This document shows positions 18,273 through 29,768 of a DNA stretch of 32,034 nucleotides, in pieces. How positions within the stretch are numbered: the stretch's first letter is position 1; each line of letters opens with the position of its first letter. The position numbers were made by a program, and so were the translations under genes. The notes beneath the pieces were generated by a model. That model was not told where the DNA came from. It searched no databases and saw nothing but the letters and a program-made list of their open reading frames with translations. Origin of the DNA: Nocardia cyriacigeorgica NBRC 100375 (lineage in GTDB: Bacteria > Actinomycetota > Actinomycetes > Mycobacteriales > Mycobacteriaceae); the NCBI RefSeq assembly GCF_000308555.1, contig NZ_BAFY01000056.1, positions 1 to 32,034 of the forward strand. The letters run 5' to 3'.

Positions 18273-19145
18273 ATGACCCGCACAGCGTTGCGGCCCGCGC
18301 TCGCCGAGGCCGTTGAAAAACTGCGGGCCGCGGGAGTTGCGAGCCCGCGGGCCGACGCCGAGCAGCTCGCCGCGCATGTACTCGGTGTGCCGCGATCACG
18401 GCTGCTGCTCGCGCCGCTGCTCACCCCCGAGCAGCTTGCCGAACTGCGCGGTCTGGTCGAGCGGCGGTCGCAGCGAATCCCGTTGCAGTACTTGATCGGC
18501 CACGCGGCCATGGGCCGGATCGACCTCGAGGTCGGCCCGGGGGTCTTCATTCCGCGCCCGGAGACCGAGCTGGTTTTCGCCTGGGCGCTGGCTCACCTGG
18601 AGGCCGTGCGTCACGATCACGTGCCCATCGTGGTCGACCTGTGTACCGGTTCGGGTGCGCTGGCCCTGGCCATCGCGCACGCCCGGCCCGACGCCGAGGT
18701 GCACGCGGTCGAGATCGATCCGGCCGCCCTGAAATGGGCCAGGCACAACGCCGACCTGCGGATCGCGGCCGGTGATACCCCGATCACCCTCTACGCCGAC
18801 GACGCCACCGACCCCGCGCTGCTCACCCAGCTGAATGGCCGGGCAGACATCGTGGTGTCCAATCCGCCCTACATCCCGGTCGGCGCCGAACTCGACCCGG
18901 AGGTCGCCGACCACGACCCGCACCGGGCGCTGTTCGGCGGCGTCGACGGCCTGGACGTCATCCGCGGGCTGGTACCCACCATCGCGCGTCTGCTGCGCCC
19001 CGGCGGCGGCACAGCCATCGAACACGACGATTCCAACGGCTCCGCGCTGGCGGCCCTGCTCGCCGAGACCGGTGCGTTCACCGAGATCGCCGAGCATCCC
19101 GATCTCGCGGGCAAGCCGCGCTTCGTGGCAGCGGTGCGCAGCTGA
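18273..19145 (+). CDS. prmC: Release-factor glutamine N5-methyltransferase
   Basis: A 290-residue SAM-dependent methyltransferase that modifies the glutamine of the GGQ motif in RF1 and RF2. The N-terminal helical domain is followed by RPETE at 95-99, the SAM loop DLCTGSGA at 122-129 and the substrate-binding NPPY at 197-200, all as in HemK/PrmC. The ATG at 18273 has no strong ribosome site. The 127-base gaps on both sides carry no feature I can name. Confidence 0.97.
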   Translation: MTRTALRPALAEAVEKLRAAGVASPRADAEQLAAHVLGVPRSRLLLAPLLTPEQLAELRGLVERRSQRIPLQYLIGHAAMGRIDLEVGPGVFIPRPETELVFAWALAHLEAVRHDHVPIVVDLCTGSGALALAIAHARPDAEVHAVEIDPAALKWARHNADLRIAAGDTPITLYADDATDPALLTQLNGRADIVVSNPPYIPVGAELDPEVADHDPHRALFGGVDGLDVIRGLVPTIARLLRPGGGTAIEHDDSNGSALAALLAETGAFTEIAEHPDLAGKPRFVAAVRS

Positions 19146-19272
19146 ACCCGGTGCCCGCGAGCCGGGGTTTGCCGCGCGGCGTCGCGTCCTGGTTTGCCCG
19201 TGGCGCGTGGCGGATTCGCGTTCCACCCGGGGGCCGACGGCGCCGCTACGCCCGCGTGACAGGATGGGTCCC

Positions 19273-19938
19273 GTGAGTACCGTCTACGACTGCGCGGATC
19301 CCGACTCGCGCGCCGCCGGACTGTCCGCCGCGACCAGCGCCCTGAAATCCGGGCGGCTCGTCGTCATGCCCACCGACACGCTCTACGGCATAGCCGCGGA
19401 CGCGTTCGACAGCCAGGCGGTGGCCGAGCTGCTCGCCGCCAAGCGGCGCGGGCGCGATATGCCGGTACCGGTGCTCGTCGGTTCCTGGCACACCATCGAC
19501 GGGCTGGTGTTCTCGGTGCGTCCGCAGGCCAGAGACCTGATCCAGGCGTTCTGGCCCGGCGGGCTGAGTCTGGTTGTGCAGCAGGCACCTTCGCTGGCCT
19601 GGGACCTCGGCGACACCAGGGGCACGGTGATGCTGCGAATGCCGCTGCATCCGGTCGCGCTGGACTTGCTGCGTGCCGTCGGCCCGCTGGCGGTGTCGAG
19701 CGCCAACGTCTCCGGGCAGCCGCCCGCCACCACCGCCGCCGAAGCCCGCGCCCAGCTGGGCGAGCATGTCGGGGTGTACCTCGACGGAGGTCCCGCCGAG
19801 CACGCGATCGCCTCGACCATCGTCGATCTGACCGCCGATCAGCCGCGCATCCTGCGCGAGGGCGCGGTCTCGGTCGCCGATATCGCCGAGGTGCTCGGAA
19901 TGGCGCCCGAGGCGCTGTCCGGGCCCGCTGCCCGGTGA
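19273..19938 (+). CDS. L-threonylcarbamoyladenylate synthase (Sua5/YrdC/TsaC)
   Basis: A 221-residue enzyme that makes threonylcarbamoyl-AMP from threonine, bicarbonate and ATP, the first step of the t6A37 tRNA modification. Motifs: PTDTLYG at 33-39, KRRGRDMP at 57-64 and SSANVSG at 142-148. It is a single YrdC domain without the extra C-terminal Sua5 domain. I used GTG at 19273 (MSTVYDCADP), after AGGATGGG; the ATG at 19264 would add three residues and the frame itself is open much further upstream. It lies between prmC and wecA as in mycobacteria. Confidence 0.95.
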   Translation: MSTVYDCADPDSRAAGLSAATSALKSGRLVVMPTDTLYGIAADAFDSQAVAELLAAKRRGRDMPVPVLVGSWHTIDGLVFSVRPQARDLIQAFWPGGLSLVVQQAPSLAWDLGDTRGTVMLRMPLHPVALDLLRAVGPLAVSSANVSGQPPATTAAEARAQLGEHVGVYLDGGPAEHAIASTIVDLTADQPRILREGAVSVADIAEVLGMAPEALSGPAAR

Positions 19939-19974
19939 CCGAATGGCCGATCGGATGAGCGGGCGGTATCGCGA

Positions 19975-21174
19975 GTGATCGCGGTGCACGCATTGGGAAG
20001 TTCCGGTGCCGTCGTCCCGCTGCGTGAGCTGCTGCTCGTGCTGCTGGTGTCCACCGTGGTGACCTTTCTCGCCACCGGCGGGATTCGGGTACTCGCCATC
20101 GGTTTCGGCGCCGTCGCGGTGCCGCGCGAACGCGACGTGCACGTCAAGCCGATCCCGCGGATGGGTGGGGTCGGCATGTATCTGGGTGTGGTGGCGGCCG
20201 TGCTGTTCGCCCACCAGCTGCCCGCACTGCGCCGCGGCTTCGACTACCGGCCCGATATCGCCGCGGTGCTGGTCGCGGCGACGATCATCGTCGCGGTCGG
20301 CATCGTCGACGACCGCTGGGGGCTGGACGCGCTCACCAAATTCGCCGGTCAGGTCACCGCCGCGGGCGTGATGGCGGTGATGGGGCTGAGCTGGTATGTC
20401 ATCTACAACCCGTTCAACAACGAGACCGTGGTGCTGGACGGGCTGCAGAGCGCGCTGGTGACGGTCGCGGTCGCGGTGACGCTGATCAACGCGATGAACT
20501 TCGTCGACGGTCTCGACGGCCTGGCCGCGGGCCTCGGCCTGATCTCCTCGATCGCGGTGTTCGCGTTCTCGGTGGGGCTGCTCACCGAACAGGGCGGCTC
20601 GGTCGACACCTACCCGCCCGCGATGCTCGCCGCCGCGCTGGCCGGCGCGTGCCTCGGCTTCCTGCCGCACAATTTCTCGCCGGCCCGGATCTTCATGGGC
20701 GATTCCGGCTCGATGCTGATCGGGCTGGTGCTGGCTGCGGTGTCGACCAGCGCGTCGGGGCGCATCCCGCTGACGGGCTACGGCCCGCGGGACATCGTCG
20801 GTCTGCTCTCGCCGCTGCTGCTGGTCGGCGCGGTGATGTTCATTCCGGTGCTGGACCTGCTGCTGGCCATCGTGCGCCGGGTGCGGGCCGGGGTCAGCTT
20901 CTCCACCCCGGACAAGATGCACCTGCATCACCGGCTGCTCCAGATCGGTCATTCGCAGCGGCGTGTGGTGCTGCTCATCTATTTGTGGGTCGGTGTGCTG
21001 GCCTTCGGTGCGGTCGGCACCTCGCTGATGGACCGGCGCGTGGTGGTGCTGCTGATGGCGGGCGGATTGGTATTCGCCCTGGTCGCGACGGCGGTTCCGG
21101 GTCTTCGCCGCGAGCGCGCGGCCGCCGCCGAACATGCCGAGCAGCCCGGCGAGCCGCCCGAGGCCGCCGGATGA
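19975..21174 (+). CDS. wecA: Undecaprenyl-phosphate GlcNAc-1-phosphate transferase (WecA/Rfe family)
   Basis: A 399-residue polytopic membrane enzyme (about 11 helices) that transfers GlcNAc-1-phosphate to a polyprenyl phosphate. In mycolata this starts the linker joining arabinogalactan to peptidoglycan. The cytoplasmic active-site motifs are all present: the VDD motif at 111-113, NFVDGLDG at 175-182, MGDSGS at 241-246 and HLHHR at 316-320. The GTG start at 19975 lacks a strong ribosome site; a GTG at 19984 is possible. The Glu-rich C-terminus is probably cytoplasmic. Family assignment is firm; the biological acceptor is inferred. Confidence 0.94.
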   Translation: MIAVHALGSSGAVVPLRELLLVLLVSTVVTFLATGGIRVLAIGFGAVAVPRERDVHVKPIPRMGGVGMYLGVVAAVLFAHQLPALRRGFDYRPDIAAVLVAATIIVAVGIVDDRWGLDALTKFAGQVTAAGVMAVMGLSWYVIYNPFNNETVVLDGLQSALVTVAVAVTLINAMNFVDGLDGLAAGLGLISSIAVFAFSVGLLTEQGGSVDTYPPAMLAAALAGACLGFLPHNFSPARIFMGDSGSMLIGLVLAAVSTSASGRIPLTGYGPRDIVGLLSPLLLVGAVMFIPVLDLLLAIVRRVRAGVSFSTPDKMHLHHRLLQIGHSQRRVVLLIYLWVGVLAFGAVGTSLMDRRVVVLLMAGGLVFALVATAVPGLRRERAAAAEHAEQPGEPPEAAG

Positions 21175-21216
21175 GGGCATCGGCGCAGGACAACCGGCAC
21201 GGGTAGAGTGCGGCTC

Positions 21217-21672
21217 GTGAGTTCGACACCGTACACAGACCCCGGCCCCGACGCTCCGCTGCGCGCCGCGCTGCGCTACGGCCTGGTCGGGCTGGTCGTG
21301 CTGACCGTGCTCGCGGTGGCGATCGCCGGTGCGGTCTCCGGCGTCTCCGGCGTCTGGGGTGCGCTGCTCGGCGCGGCCATCGGCGGTGGCTTCATCCTGA
21401 CCACCGCGGCGGTGGTGCTCTTCGGCGCGAAACTGCCGCCGACCACGGCCGGACTGGTGATGCTCGTCAGCTGGGCGGGCAAGTTGCTGGTGGCCATGGT
21501 GGTTATCGCGATCTTGAATCAATTCGATTTCTACGACCGCGTCGCGCTGTTCCTCACCGTCATCGGAGCGCTGGTCATCGTGCTCGGCGCGGAGACGTAT
21601 GGCGTTCTGCGGCAGAAGGTTCCGTACGTGACGGTGCCCGATCGCGAGGTCGGTCCAGGTACCGATCGGTAA
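21217..21672 (+). CDS. atpI: ATP synthase protein I-like membrane protein
   Basis: A 151-residue protein with four hydrophobic helices placed directly before the Fo genes, the position of the AtpI/uncI assembly factor (Rv1303 in M. tuberculosis). AtpI helps assemble the c-ring in some bacteria. Sequence similarity in this family is low, so the call rests on topology and position. GTG at 21217 gives MSSTPYTDPG; GTG at 21208 would add three residues. The wecA stop is about 40 bases upstream. Confidence 0.8.
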   Translation: MSSTPYTDPGPDAPLRAALRYGLVGLVVLTVLAVAIAGAVSGVSGVWGALLGAAIGGGFILTTAAVVLFGAKLPPTTAGLVMLVSWAGKLLVAMVVIAILNQFDFYDRVALFLTVIGALVIVLGAETYGVLRQKVPYVTVPDREVGPGTDR

Positions 21673-21706
21673 CAAATCGCACCCAGCTACACGCTGTCGT
21701 AGATAA

Positions 21707-21725
21707 CTTGGTAAAGTCTTGGTAA
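21707..21725 (+). repeat. Tandem CTTGGTAA repeats upstream of atpB
   Basis: CTTGGTAA occurs at 21707-21714 and 21718-21725, offset by 11 bases, about one helical turn. Two copies on the same DNA face could bind a regulator. They lie about 200 bases before atpB. Confidence 0.4.
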
Positions 21726-21782
21726 GCAAGCGACCATCGGGGGGATCACCACGATCCCGTCAGGTGCCGCTATGCTACTGCC

Positions 21783-21869
21783 GTGCCGGGCTATGTTCCG
21801 GTTCTGCATGTCGACGATGTCGCCGACACACGTACAGACGCCCGAGCGGGAATGCCGCGCAGCTGCTGA
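21783..21869 (+). other. Possible leaderless 28-codon ORF before atpB
   Basis: A GTG lies seven bases after a -10-like TATGCT (21771-21776), so a transcript from there would begin at or near this codon. The frame reads MPGYVPVLHVDDVADTRTDA and ends at TGA 21867-21869. No good -35 was found and the peptide matches nothing I know. Confidence 0.25.
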
Positions 21870-21967
21870 CGAACTTCGAGCCGACCTGAGTCGACCCACA
21901 TTGATCGTCAATGTCCGATCGAACCGCGGGAACGACCGAACCCGCGGCCCGAACACGGGAGAGAACG

Positions 21968-22759
21968 CTGAGCGTCACCACTTTGGCCGCGGAATTTCAC
22001 GCGCCATCGCTAACCGACTTTTTCCCTCCGGCGGTGCTGTTCGAGGGAACGCCGTTCGAACTCGATCGCTTGATGCTCATTCGCATCCTGATGTCGGCGG
22101 TCCTGATCGGCCTCATGGTGCTGGCCTTCCGTTCGCCCCGCATCGTTCCGCGCGGGCTGCAGAACGTCGCCGAGATCGGCCTGGTCTTCGTCAAAGAGCA
22201 GATCTGCGAAGAGGTCCTCGGCAAGGAAACCGGGCGCAAGTATTTCCCGCTGATCGCGACGATCTTCTTCACGGTTCTTTTCCTGAATTTCTCCAGCATC
22301 GTCCCGTTCTTGAATATCTCCTCGAACGCGCGGATCGGTATGCCGCTGGTGCTGGCCGTCATCGCCTACATCGCGTTCAACTACGTCGGTATCAAGAAGT
22401 ACGGCTTCTTCAAGTACATGCGTAGCAGCATCGTGGTGCCGAACGTGCCGCCCGCGCTGCACGTACTGCTGATTCCGATCGAATTCGTCTCGACCTTCAT
22501 CCTGCGTCCGTTCACGCTGACCGTCCGACTCATGGCCAACATGCTGGCCGGTCACATCATGCTGGTGCTGTTCTTCAGCTCCACCTGGTTCTTCCTGTTC
22601 GACGCCACCAACTGGATGAAGGTGTTCTCGCCGTTCTCGCTGCTGGCGGGAATCGGGTTCACGATGTTCGAGATGTTGGTCATCTTCCTGCAGGCCTACG
22701 TGTTTGCACTGCTGACCGCCGTGTACATCGGCCTGGCCGAGCACGCAGATTCCCACTGA
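21968..22759 (+). CDS. atpB: F1Fo ATP synthase subunit a
   Basis: The proton-channel subunit of Fo, with five or more membrane helices. The essential arginine lies in LTVRLMANMLAGH (codon at 22526), facing the c-ring carboxylate. The C-terminus (FVFALLTAVYIG-type helix) is as expected. The start is unclear. The frame has an ATG at 21911 (MSDRTAGTTE) with no ribosome site, while a CTG at 21968 (giving SVTTLAAEFHAPSLTDFF) has GGGAGAG six bases upstream and fits the conserved start of the subunit better. I chose the CTG; this should be treated as uncertain by 19 residues. The 5' gap after atpI holds the repeats and possible leader ORF listed. Confidence 0.93.
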   Translation: MSVTTLAAEFHAPSLTDFFPPAVLFEGTPFELDRLMLIRILMSAVLIGLMVLAFRSPRIVPRGLQNVAEIGLVFVKEQICEEVLGKETGRKYFPLIATIFFTVLFLNFSSIVPFLNISSNARIGMPLVLAVIAYIAFNYVGIKKYGFFKYMRSSIVVPNVPPALHVLLIPIEFVSTFILRPFTLTVRLMANMLAGHIMLVLFFSSTWFFLFDATNWMKVFSPFSLLAGIGFTMFEMLVIFLQAYVFALLTAVYIGLAEHADSH

Positions 22760-22811
22760 CCGCACTAACAAATCACTGGAGACCTGCTACACCACGCCGA
22801 CCGGCGGGTGA

Positions 22812-23081
<270 letters not shown>

Positions 23082-23086
23082 TTCCG

Positions 23087-23647
23087 ATGTACACGATTTC
23101 TGTACTCGCAGCGGAGGGCGGAGAGGATGTGAATCCTCTCATCCCCGAAACGTACGACATCGTCTGGTCGATCGTCTGCGTCGCGGTCATCGCCGTACTG
23201 TTCTACAAGTACGTCGTCCCGCGTCTGACGAAGGTGCTCGAAGAGCGCACCGACAAGATCGAAGGCGGTATCGCCAAGGCCGAGGCCGCGCAGGAAGAGG
23301 CTCAGCAGACGCTGCAGCAGTACCAGCAGCAGCTGGCCGACGCCCGCCTCGAAGCCGCACGCATCCGTGAGGACGCGCGCACCCAGGGCCAGCAGATCCT
23401 CGCGCAGATGCGCACGGAGGCCCAGGCCGAGAGCGACCGGATCGTGGCCGCCGGCCACGCCCAGCTGGAAGCCCAGCGCCAGCAGATCCTGACCGAACTG
23501 CGCTCCGAGGTCGGCCGTACCGCGGTCGATCTGGCCGAGAAGGTCATCGGGCAGTCGGTCTCGGACGAGGCCAAGCAGGCGGCGTCGATCGAGAAGTTCC
23601 TCAGCGAACTCGACGACACCGACGCCGGCATCGGGGTCGGAAGGTAG
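23087..23647 (+). CDS. atpF: F1Fo ATP synthase subunit b
   Basis: The 186-residue stator subunit has one N-terminal membrane helix (about 22-44) and a long charged coiled coil rich in Glu, Gln and Arg that reaches up to F1. It ends in the delta-binding region ([19 protein letters not shown]). Only one b gene is present, and delta is encoded separately, unlike the split b/b-delta arrangement of mycobacteria. The ATG is 5 bases after the atpE stop. Confidence 0.97.
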   Translation: MYTISVLAAEGGEDVNPLIPETYDIVWSIVCVAVIAVLFYKYVVPRLTKVLEERTDKIEGGIAKAEAAQEEAQQTLQQYQQQLADARLEAARIREDARTQGQQILAQMRTEAQAESDRIVAAGHAQLEAQRQQILTELRSEVGRTAVDLAEKVIGQSVSDEAKQAASIEKFLSELDDTDAGIGVGR

Positions 23648-23666
23648 CGACGCGAAAGTGAGAAGC

Positions 23667-24476
23667 ATGTACGCAGCGAGCCGCGAGGCCAGCTCCCGTT
23701 CGCGGGAAGCGCTTCGGGCCGCTCTGACCGGAAGCGACAGTGTTGCCGCGACGACGGGTTCGGAACTGTTCGCCGTCGTCGCCGTGCTGGACGACCAGCG
23801 TTCGCTGCGTGTTGCGCTCGCGGACGTGTCGGTGCCCGGTTCGGCTCGCGCCGAACTGAGCGAGCGGGTCTTCGGCGGAAAGGTCAGCGTCGCCACCCAA
23901 GCGGTGCTGACCACCGCGGTGGCCCAGGACTGGTCCCGCACCGCCGACCTGGTCGACACTCTGGAGTTGCTCGGCCAGGAGGCGCTGCTGGAGTCGGCCG
24001 CCGACAGCGGCCGGCTCGACGCGGTCGAGGACGAGCTGTTCCGGCTCGGCCGGATCATCGCCGACAACCCCGACCTGGAGCAGGCCCTGTCGGATCGCGC
24101 GAAGCCGGAATCGGCGCGGCGTGAACTGATCACCCGCCTGCTGACCGGCAAGGCCGAGCCCATCACCGTCACGCTCGCCGAGCAGGCGGTGACCAGGCAG
24201 CAGATCGGCCTCGGCGCGGCCTTCGACGAGCTGTCCGACCTGGCAGCGTCGCGACGCGACCAGATCGTCGCGCACGTGCGGGCCGCGATCGCCCTGACGG
24301 CGCAGCAGAAGGAGCGGCTGGCCGCCTCCCTGCAGCGCATCTATGGCAAGCCGGTCACGGTGCACGTGCAGGTCGACGCGAGTCTGCTGAGCGGGCTCGT
24401 CGTGCGCGTCGGTGACGACGTGATCGACGGCAGCGCCGTGGGCCGACTGGAGCGGCTGCGCCGCGAACTGGCGTAA
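23667..24476 (+). CDS. atpH: F1Fo ATP synthase subunit delta
   Basis: A peripheral stator protein that caps F1 and holds subunit b. The 269-residue product (ATG at 23667, MYAASREASSRSREAL) is longer than the ~177 residues of E. coli and resembles the corynebacterial/nocardial form. The C-terminal signature is SLLSGLVVRVGDDVIDGSAVGRLERLRREL. A GTG at 23658 could add three residues. There is no fused b-like membrane helix at the N-terminus. Confidence 0.95.
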   Translation: MYAASREASSRSREALRAALTGSDSVAATTGSELFAVVAVLDDQRSLRVALADVSVPGSARAELSERVFGGKVSVATQAVLTTAVAQDWSRTADLVDTLELLGQEALLESAADSGRLDAVEDELFRLGRIIADNPDLEQALSDRAKPESARRELITRLLTGKAEPITVTLAEQAVTRQQIGLGAAFDELSDLAASRRDQIVAHVRAAIALTAQQKERLAASLQRIYGKPVTVHVQVDASLLSGLVVRVGDDVIDGSAVGRLERLRRELA

Positions 24477-24527
24477 CCCGCCACCCAACCCCGACATTCG
24501 AGACCAGACAGCGAGAGCAGGAAGAAC

Positions 24528-26168
24528 ATGGCGGAGCTGACGATCTCCTCCGACGAGATCCGTAGCGCGATCGAGAGCTACACCCAGAGCTACACCCCCG
24601 AGACCTCCATCGAAGAAGTCGGTGTGGTCACCGATACCAGTGACGGCATCGCGCACGTCTCCGGCCTGCCCTCGGCAATGGCCAACGAGCTGCTCGAGTT
24701 CCCGGGCGGCGTGCTCGGCGTGGCGCTGAACCTCGAGGACCGCGAGATCGGTGCGGTCATCCTCGGCGAGTTCGCCGAGATCGAAGAGGGCCAGCAGGTC
24801 CGCCGCACCGGCGACGTGCTCTCGGTCCCGGTCGGCGACAAGTTCCTCGGCCGCGTGGTCAACCCGCTCGGTCAGCCGATCGACGGCCTGGGCGAGATCG
24901 AGGCCGAAGACCGCCGTGTGCTCGAGCTGCAGGCCGCGACCGTGCTGGAGCGCCAGCCGGTCGAGGAGCCGATGGCCACCGGCATCACCGCCATCGACGC
25001 CCTGACCGCGATCGGCCGTGGCCAGCGTCAGCTGGTCATCGGTGACCGCAAGACCGGCAAGACCGCGGTCTGCATCGACGCGATCCTGAACCAGAAGGCC
25101 AACTGGGAGTCCGGCGACCCCAAGAAGCAGATGCGTTGCATCTACGTCGCCATCGGCCAGAAGGGCTCCACCATCGCCGGCGTGAAGGCCGCGCTGGAGG
25201 AGCACGGCGCGATGGAGTACACCACCATCGTCGCGGCCCCGGCCTCCGACTCCGCCGGCTTCAAGTGGCTGGCCCCCTACACCGGTTCGGCCATCGGCCA
25301 GCACTGGATGTACCAGGGCAAGCACGTGCTGATCGTGTTCGACGACCTGACCAAGCAGGCCGAGGCCTACCGCGCCATCTCGCTGCTGCTCCGTCGCCCG
25401 CCGGGCCGCGAGGCGTACCCCGGTGACGTCTTCTACCTGCACTCGCGTCTGCTCGAGCGTTGCGCCAAGCTGTCCGACGAGATGGGCGCGGGCTCGATGA
25501 CCGGTCTGCCGATCATCGAGACCAAGGCCAACGACGTCTCGGCGTTCATCCCGACCAACGTCATCTCCATCACCGACGGCCAGGTCTTCCTCGAGTCCGA
25601 CCTGTTCAACAAGGGTGTCCGCCCGGCGATCAACGTCGGTACCTCGGTCTCCCGTGTCGGCGGCGCCGCCCAGACCAAGGCCATGAAGAAGGTCGCCGGT
25701 TCGCTGCGTCTGGAAATGGCCCAGTACCGCGAGCTGGAGGCGTTCTCCGCCTTCGCCTCGGATCTGGATGCCGCCTCGCTGGCCCAGCTCGAGCGTGGTG
25801 CCCGCTGGGTCGAGCTGCTCAAGCAGGACCAGTACTCCCCGGTCGCGGTCGAAGACCAGATCGTCTCGATCTACCTGGTCGACGCCGGCTACTACGACTC
25901 GGTTCCGGTCGCCGACATCCGTCGCTTCAACAACGAACTGCTCGAGGACCTGCACCGCAGCGTGCCCGAGGCCTTCGCCGCGCTCGAGGGTGGCGCCAAG
26001 CCGCTCGACGGTGAGGCGGCCGAGCAGATCAAGACGGCCACCGACAAGTTCAAGCAGGGCTTCCTCGCCTCCGACGGCAGCCGCGTCGTGAACGAGGCCG
26101 CCGCCGGCGAACTGGACCACGAAGAGGTCGAGTCGCTGTCGGTCACGCGCAAGCACGTCGAGAAGTAA
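24528..26168 (+). CDS. atpA: F1Fo ATP synthase subunit alpha
   Basis: A 546-residue F1 subunit carrying the non-catalytic nucleotide sites. Walker A is GDRKTGKT at 172-179, and the alpha arginine finger lies in [19 protein letters not shown]. The protein is about 33 residues longer than the E. coli form; the extra part is a charged C-terminal tail (ending SVTRKHVEK). In mycobacteria a comparable tail suppresses ATP hydrolysis. The ATG follows GAGCAGGAAGAAC. It is the fifth gene of the operon after atpI. Confidence 0.98.
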   Translation: MAELTISSDEIRSAIESYTQSYTPETSIEEVGVVTDTSDGIAHVSGLPSAMANELLEFPGGVLGVALNLEDREIGAVILGEFAEIEEGQQVRRTGDVLSVPVGDKFLGRVVNPLGQPIDGLGEIEAEDRRVLELQAATVLERQPVEEPMATGITAIDALTAIGRGQRQLVIGDRKTGKTAVCIDAILNQKANWESGDPKKQMRCIYVAIGQKGSTIAGVKAALEEHGAMEYTTIVAAPASDSAGFKWLAPYTGSAIGQHWMYQGKHVLIVFDDLTKQAEAYRAISLLLRRPPGREAYPGDVFYLHSRLLERCAKLSDEMGAGSMTGLPIIETKANDVSAFIPTNVISITDGQVFLESDLFNKGVRPAINVGTSVSRVGGAAQTKAMKKVAGSLRLEMAQYRELEAFSAFASDLDAASLAQLERGARWVELLKQDQYSPVAVEDQIVSIYLVDAGYYDSVPVADIRRFNNELLEDLHRSVPEAFAALEGGAKPLDGEAAEQIKTATDKFKQGFLASDGSRVVNEAAAGELDHEEVESLSVTRKHVEK

Positions 26169-26226
26169 GTCGGGCGACGACCAATGCGTTATTCGATTCT
26201 TCTGGCGAATGAAGGGAGTGTGAACC

Positions 26227-28672
<2,446 letters not shown>

Positions 28673-28678
28673 TCACCG

Positions 28679-29056
28679 ATGGCCGATATGTCAGTTGATC
28701 TCGTCGCCGTCGAACGGCTGCTCTGGTCCGGCCGGGCGTCGTTCGTCAGCGCGCAGACCACCGAAGGCCAGATCGGCATCATGGCAGGCCATGAGCCGCT
28801 GCTCGGCCAGCTGGTCGAAGGCGGCACGGTGACCATCGTCGATACCGACGGTCAGCGCATCGTCGCGGCGGTGCACGGCGGGTTCTTCTCGGTCACCGGC
28901 GACTCGGTCCGGGTGCTGGCCGAGTCCGCCGAGTTCGCCGGCGAGGTCGATGTCGAGGCGGCCCGCCGGGTGCTCGCCGAAGGTACTGCCTCCGAGGAAG
29001 ACAAGCGGGTGGCGCAGGGCCGGGTCCGCGCGGTCGAGCAGGACGCGCACGCCTGA
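28679..29056 (+). CDS. atpC: F1Fo ATP synthase subunit epsilon
   Basis: The 125-residue rotor-foot subunit, made mainly of the N-terminal beta-sandwich ([13 protein letters not shown] and [20 protein letters not shown]) and a short C-terminal helical segment. In E. coli the longer C-terminal arm inhibits hydrolysis; here it is shorter, as in mycobacteria. The gene starts 6 bases after atpD. The operon ends here with a strong terminator. Confidence 0.97.
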   Translation: MADMSVDLVAVERLLWSGRASFVSAQTTEGQIGIMAGHEPLLGQLVEGGTVTIVDTDGQRIVAAVHGGFFSVTGDSVRVLAESAEFAGEVDVEAARRVLAEGTASEEDKRVAQGRVRAVEQDAHA

Positions 29057-29102
29057 GCTCCGGACGCGTGAGCGTCCAAGCGGCACAACACAATCGAATA
29101 TC

Positions 29103-29141
29103 ACACTGCCGGTGGCGATCTCGCCGCCGGCAGTGTTGTTT
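29103..29141 (+). terminator. atp operon terminator
   Basis: ACACTGCCGG (29103-29112) pairs with CCGGCAGTGT (29127-29136), with an inner GGCGA/TCGCC stem, followed by TGTTT. It lies about 46 bases past the atpC stop. Confidence 0.85.
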
Positions 29142-29290
29142 CGGTAGCCGCGATCACCGAGCGGGCGCCGCGGCCGGTATGTTCGCGGACAAGCCCGCCC
29201 CATTTGTAAACTCGAGTCCGTGATTGAATGACCGGGTTCGGTCGACGGGGTGGGATTCGATCGATCCGGCGAACGAAGGGATGGACGGCA

Positions 29291-29725
29291 TTGCACACCG
29301 GGATGGTTCTGCTGATCATTCTGGTATGTCTGCTGGTCGCCCTCGCCCTGGCTTCCACCTATCGCCTGGTGATGTTGCGCCGCGGCGGTACTGCCGCGAT
29401 TCTGCGGGTGCTCCCGGCGCGCGGCGGTGAACGCTGGCGGCACGGACTGATCCGGTACGACGAGGACCGGCTCGTGTTCTTCAAGCTCTCCAGCCTCAAA
29501 CTCGGCCCGGATTCGGTGATCCACCGTCGCGGCATCGAGGTGGGGGAGCGACGTGGCCCACGTGGCGACGAATACGACATCATGACCGACGAGATCGCGG
29601 TGATCGCGGTATCGGATGCCCAGGGCAGCTTCGAGTTGGCGTTGGATCGCGGCTCGCTGGCTGCCTTTTTGTCATGGGTGGAGTCGCGGCCCTCCGATCG
29701 CGCGCGCCGGATGCGCGGGCACTGA
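29291..29725 (+). CDS. DUF2550 membrane protein
   Basis: About 144 residues: a single N-terminal helix (MVLLIILVCLLVALALAS), then a basic domain with RWRHGLIRYDEDRLVFFKL, RRGPRGDEYDIMTDEIAVIAV and FLSWVESRPSDRAR. This pattern matches the DUF2550 family (Rv1312 in M. tuberculosis), which is found next to the atp operon in actinobacteria and has no known function. Three starts are possible: ATG 29228, TTG 29291 (after AAGGGATGG) and ATG 29303. I chose the TTG because of its ribosome site and the family's short N-terminus. Confidence 0.9.
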   Translation: MHTGMVLLIILVCLLVALALASTYRLVMLRRGGTAAILRVLPARGGERWRHGLIRYDEDRLVFFKLSSLKLGPDSVIHRRGIEVGERRGPRGDEYDIMTDEIAVIAVSDAQGSFELALDRGSLAAFLSWVESRPSDRARRMRGH

Positions 29726-29768
29726 CAGCGACCGCCGGCCTCGACGGGGCAGCGTTTAAGGTGGTCGT

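Noticed and set aside
19246..21729. 827-codon leftward frame over Sua5, wecA and atpI
   Set aside because: Very rich in His/Arg/Gln/Asp as expected for the antisense of membrane-protein codons; three real genes lie opposite.
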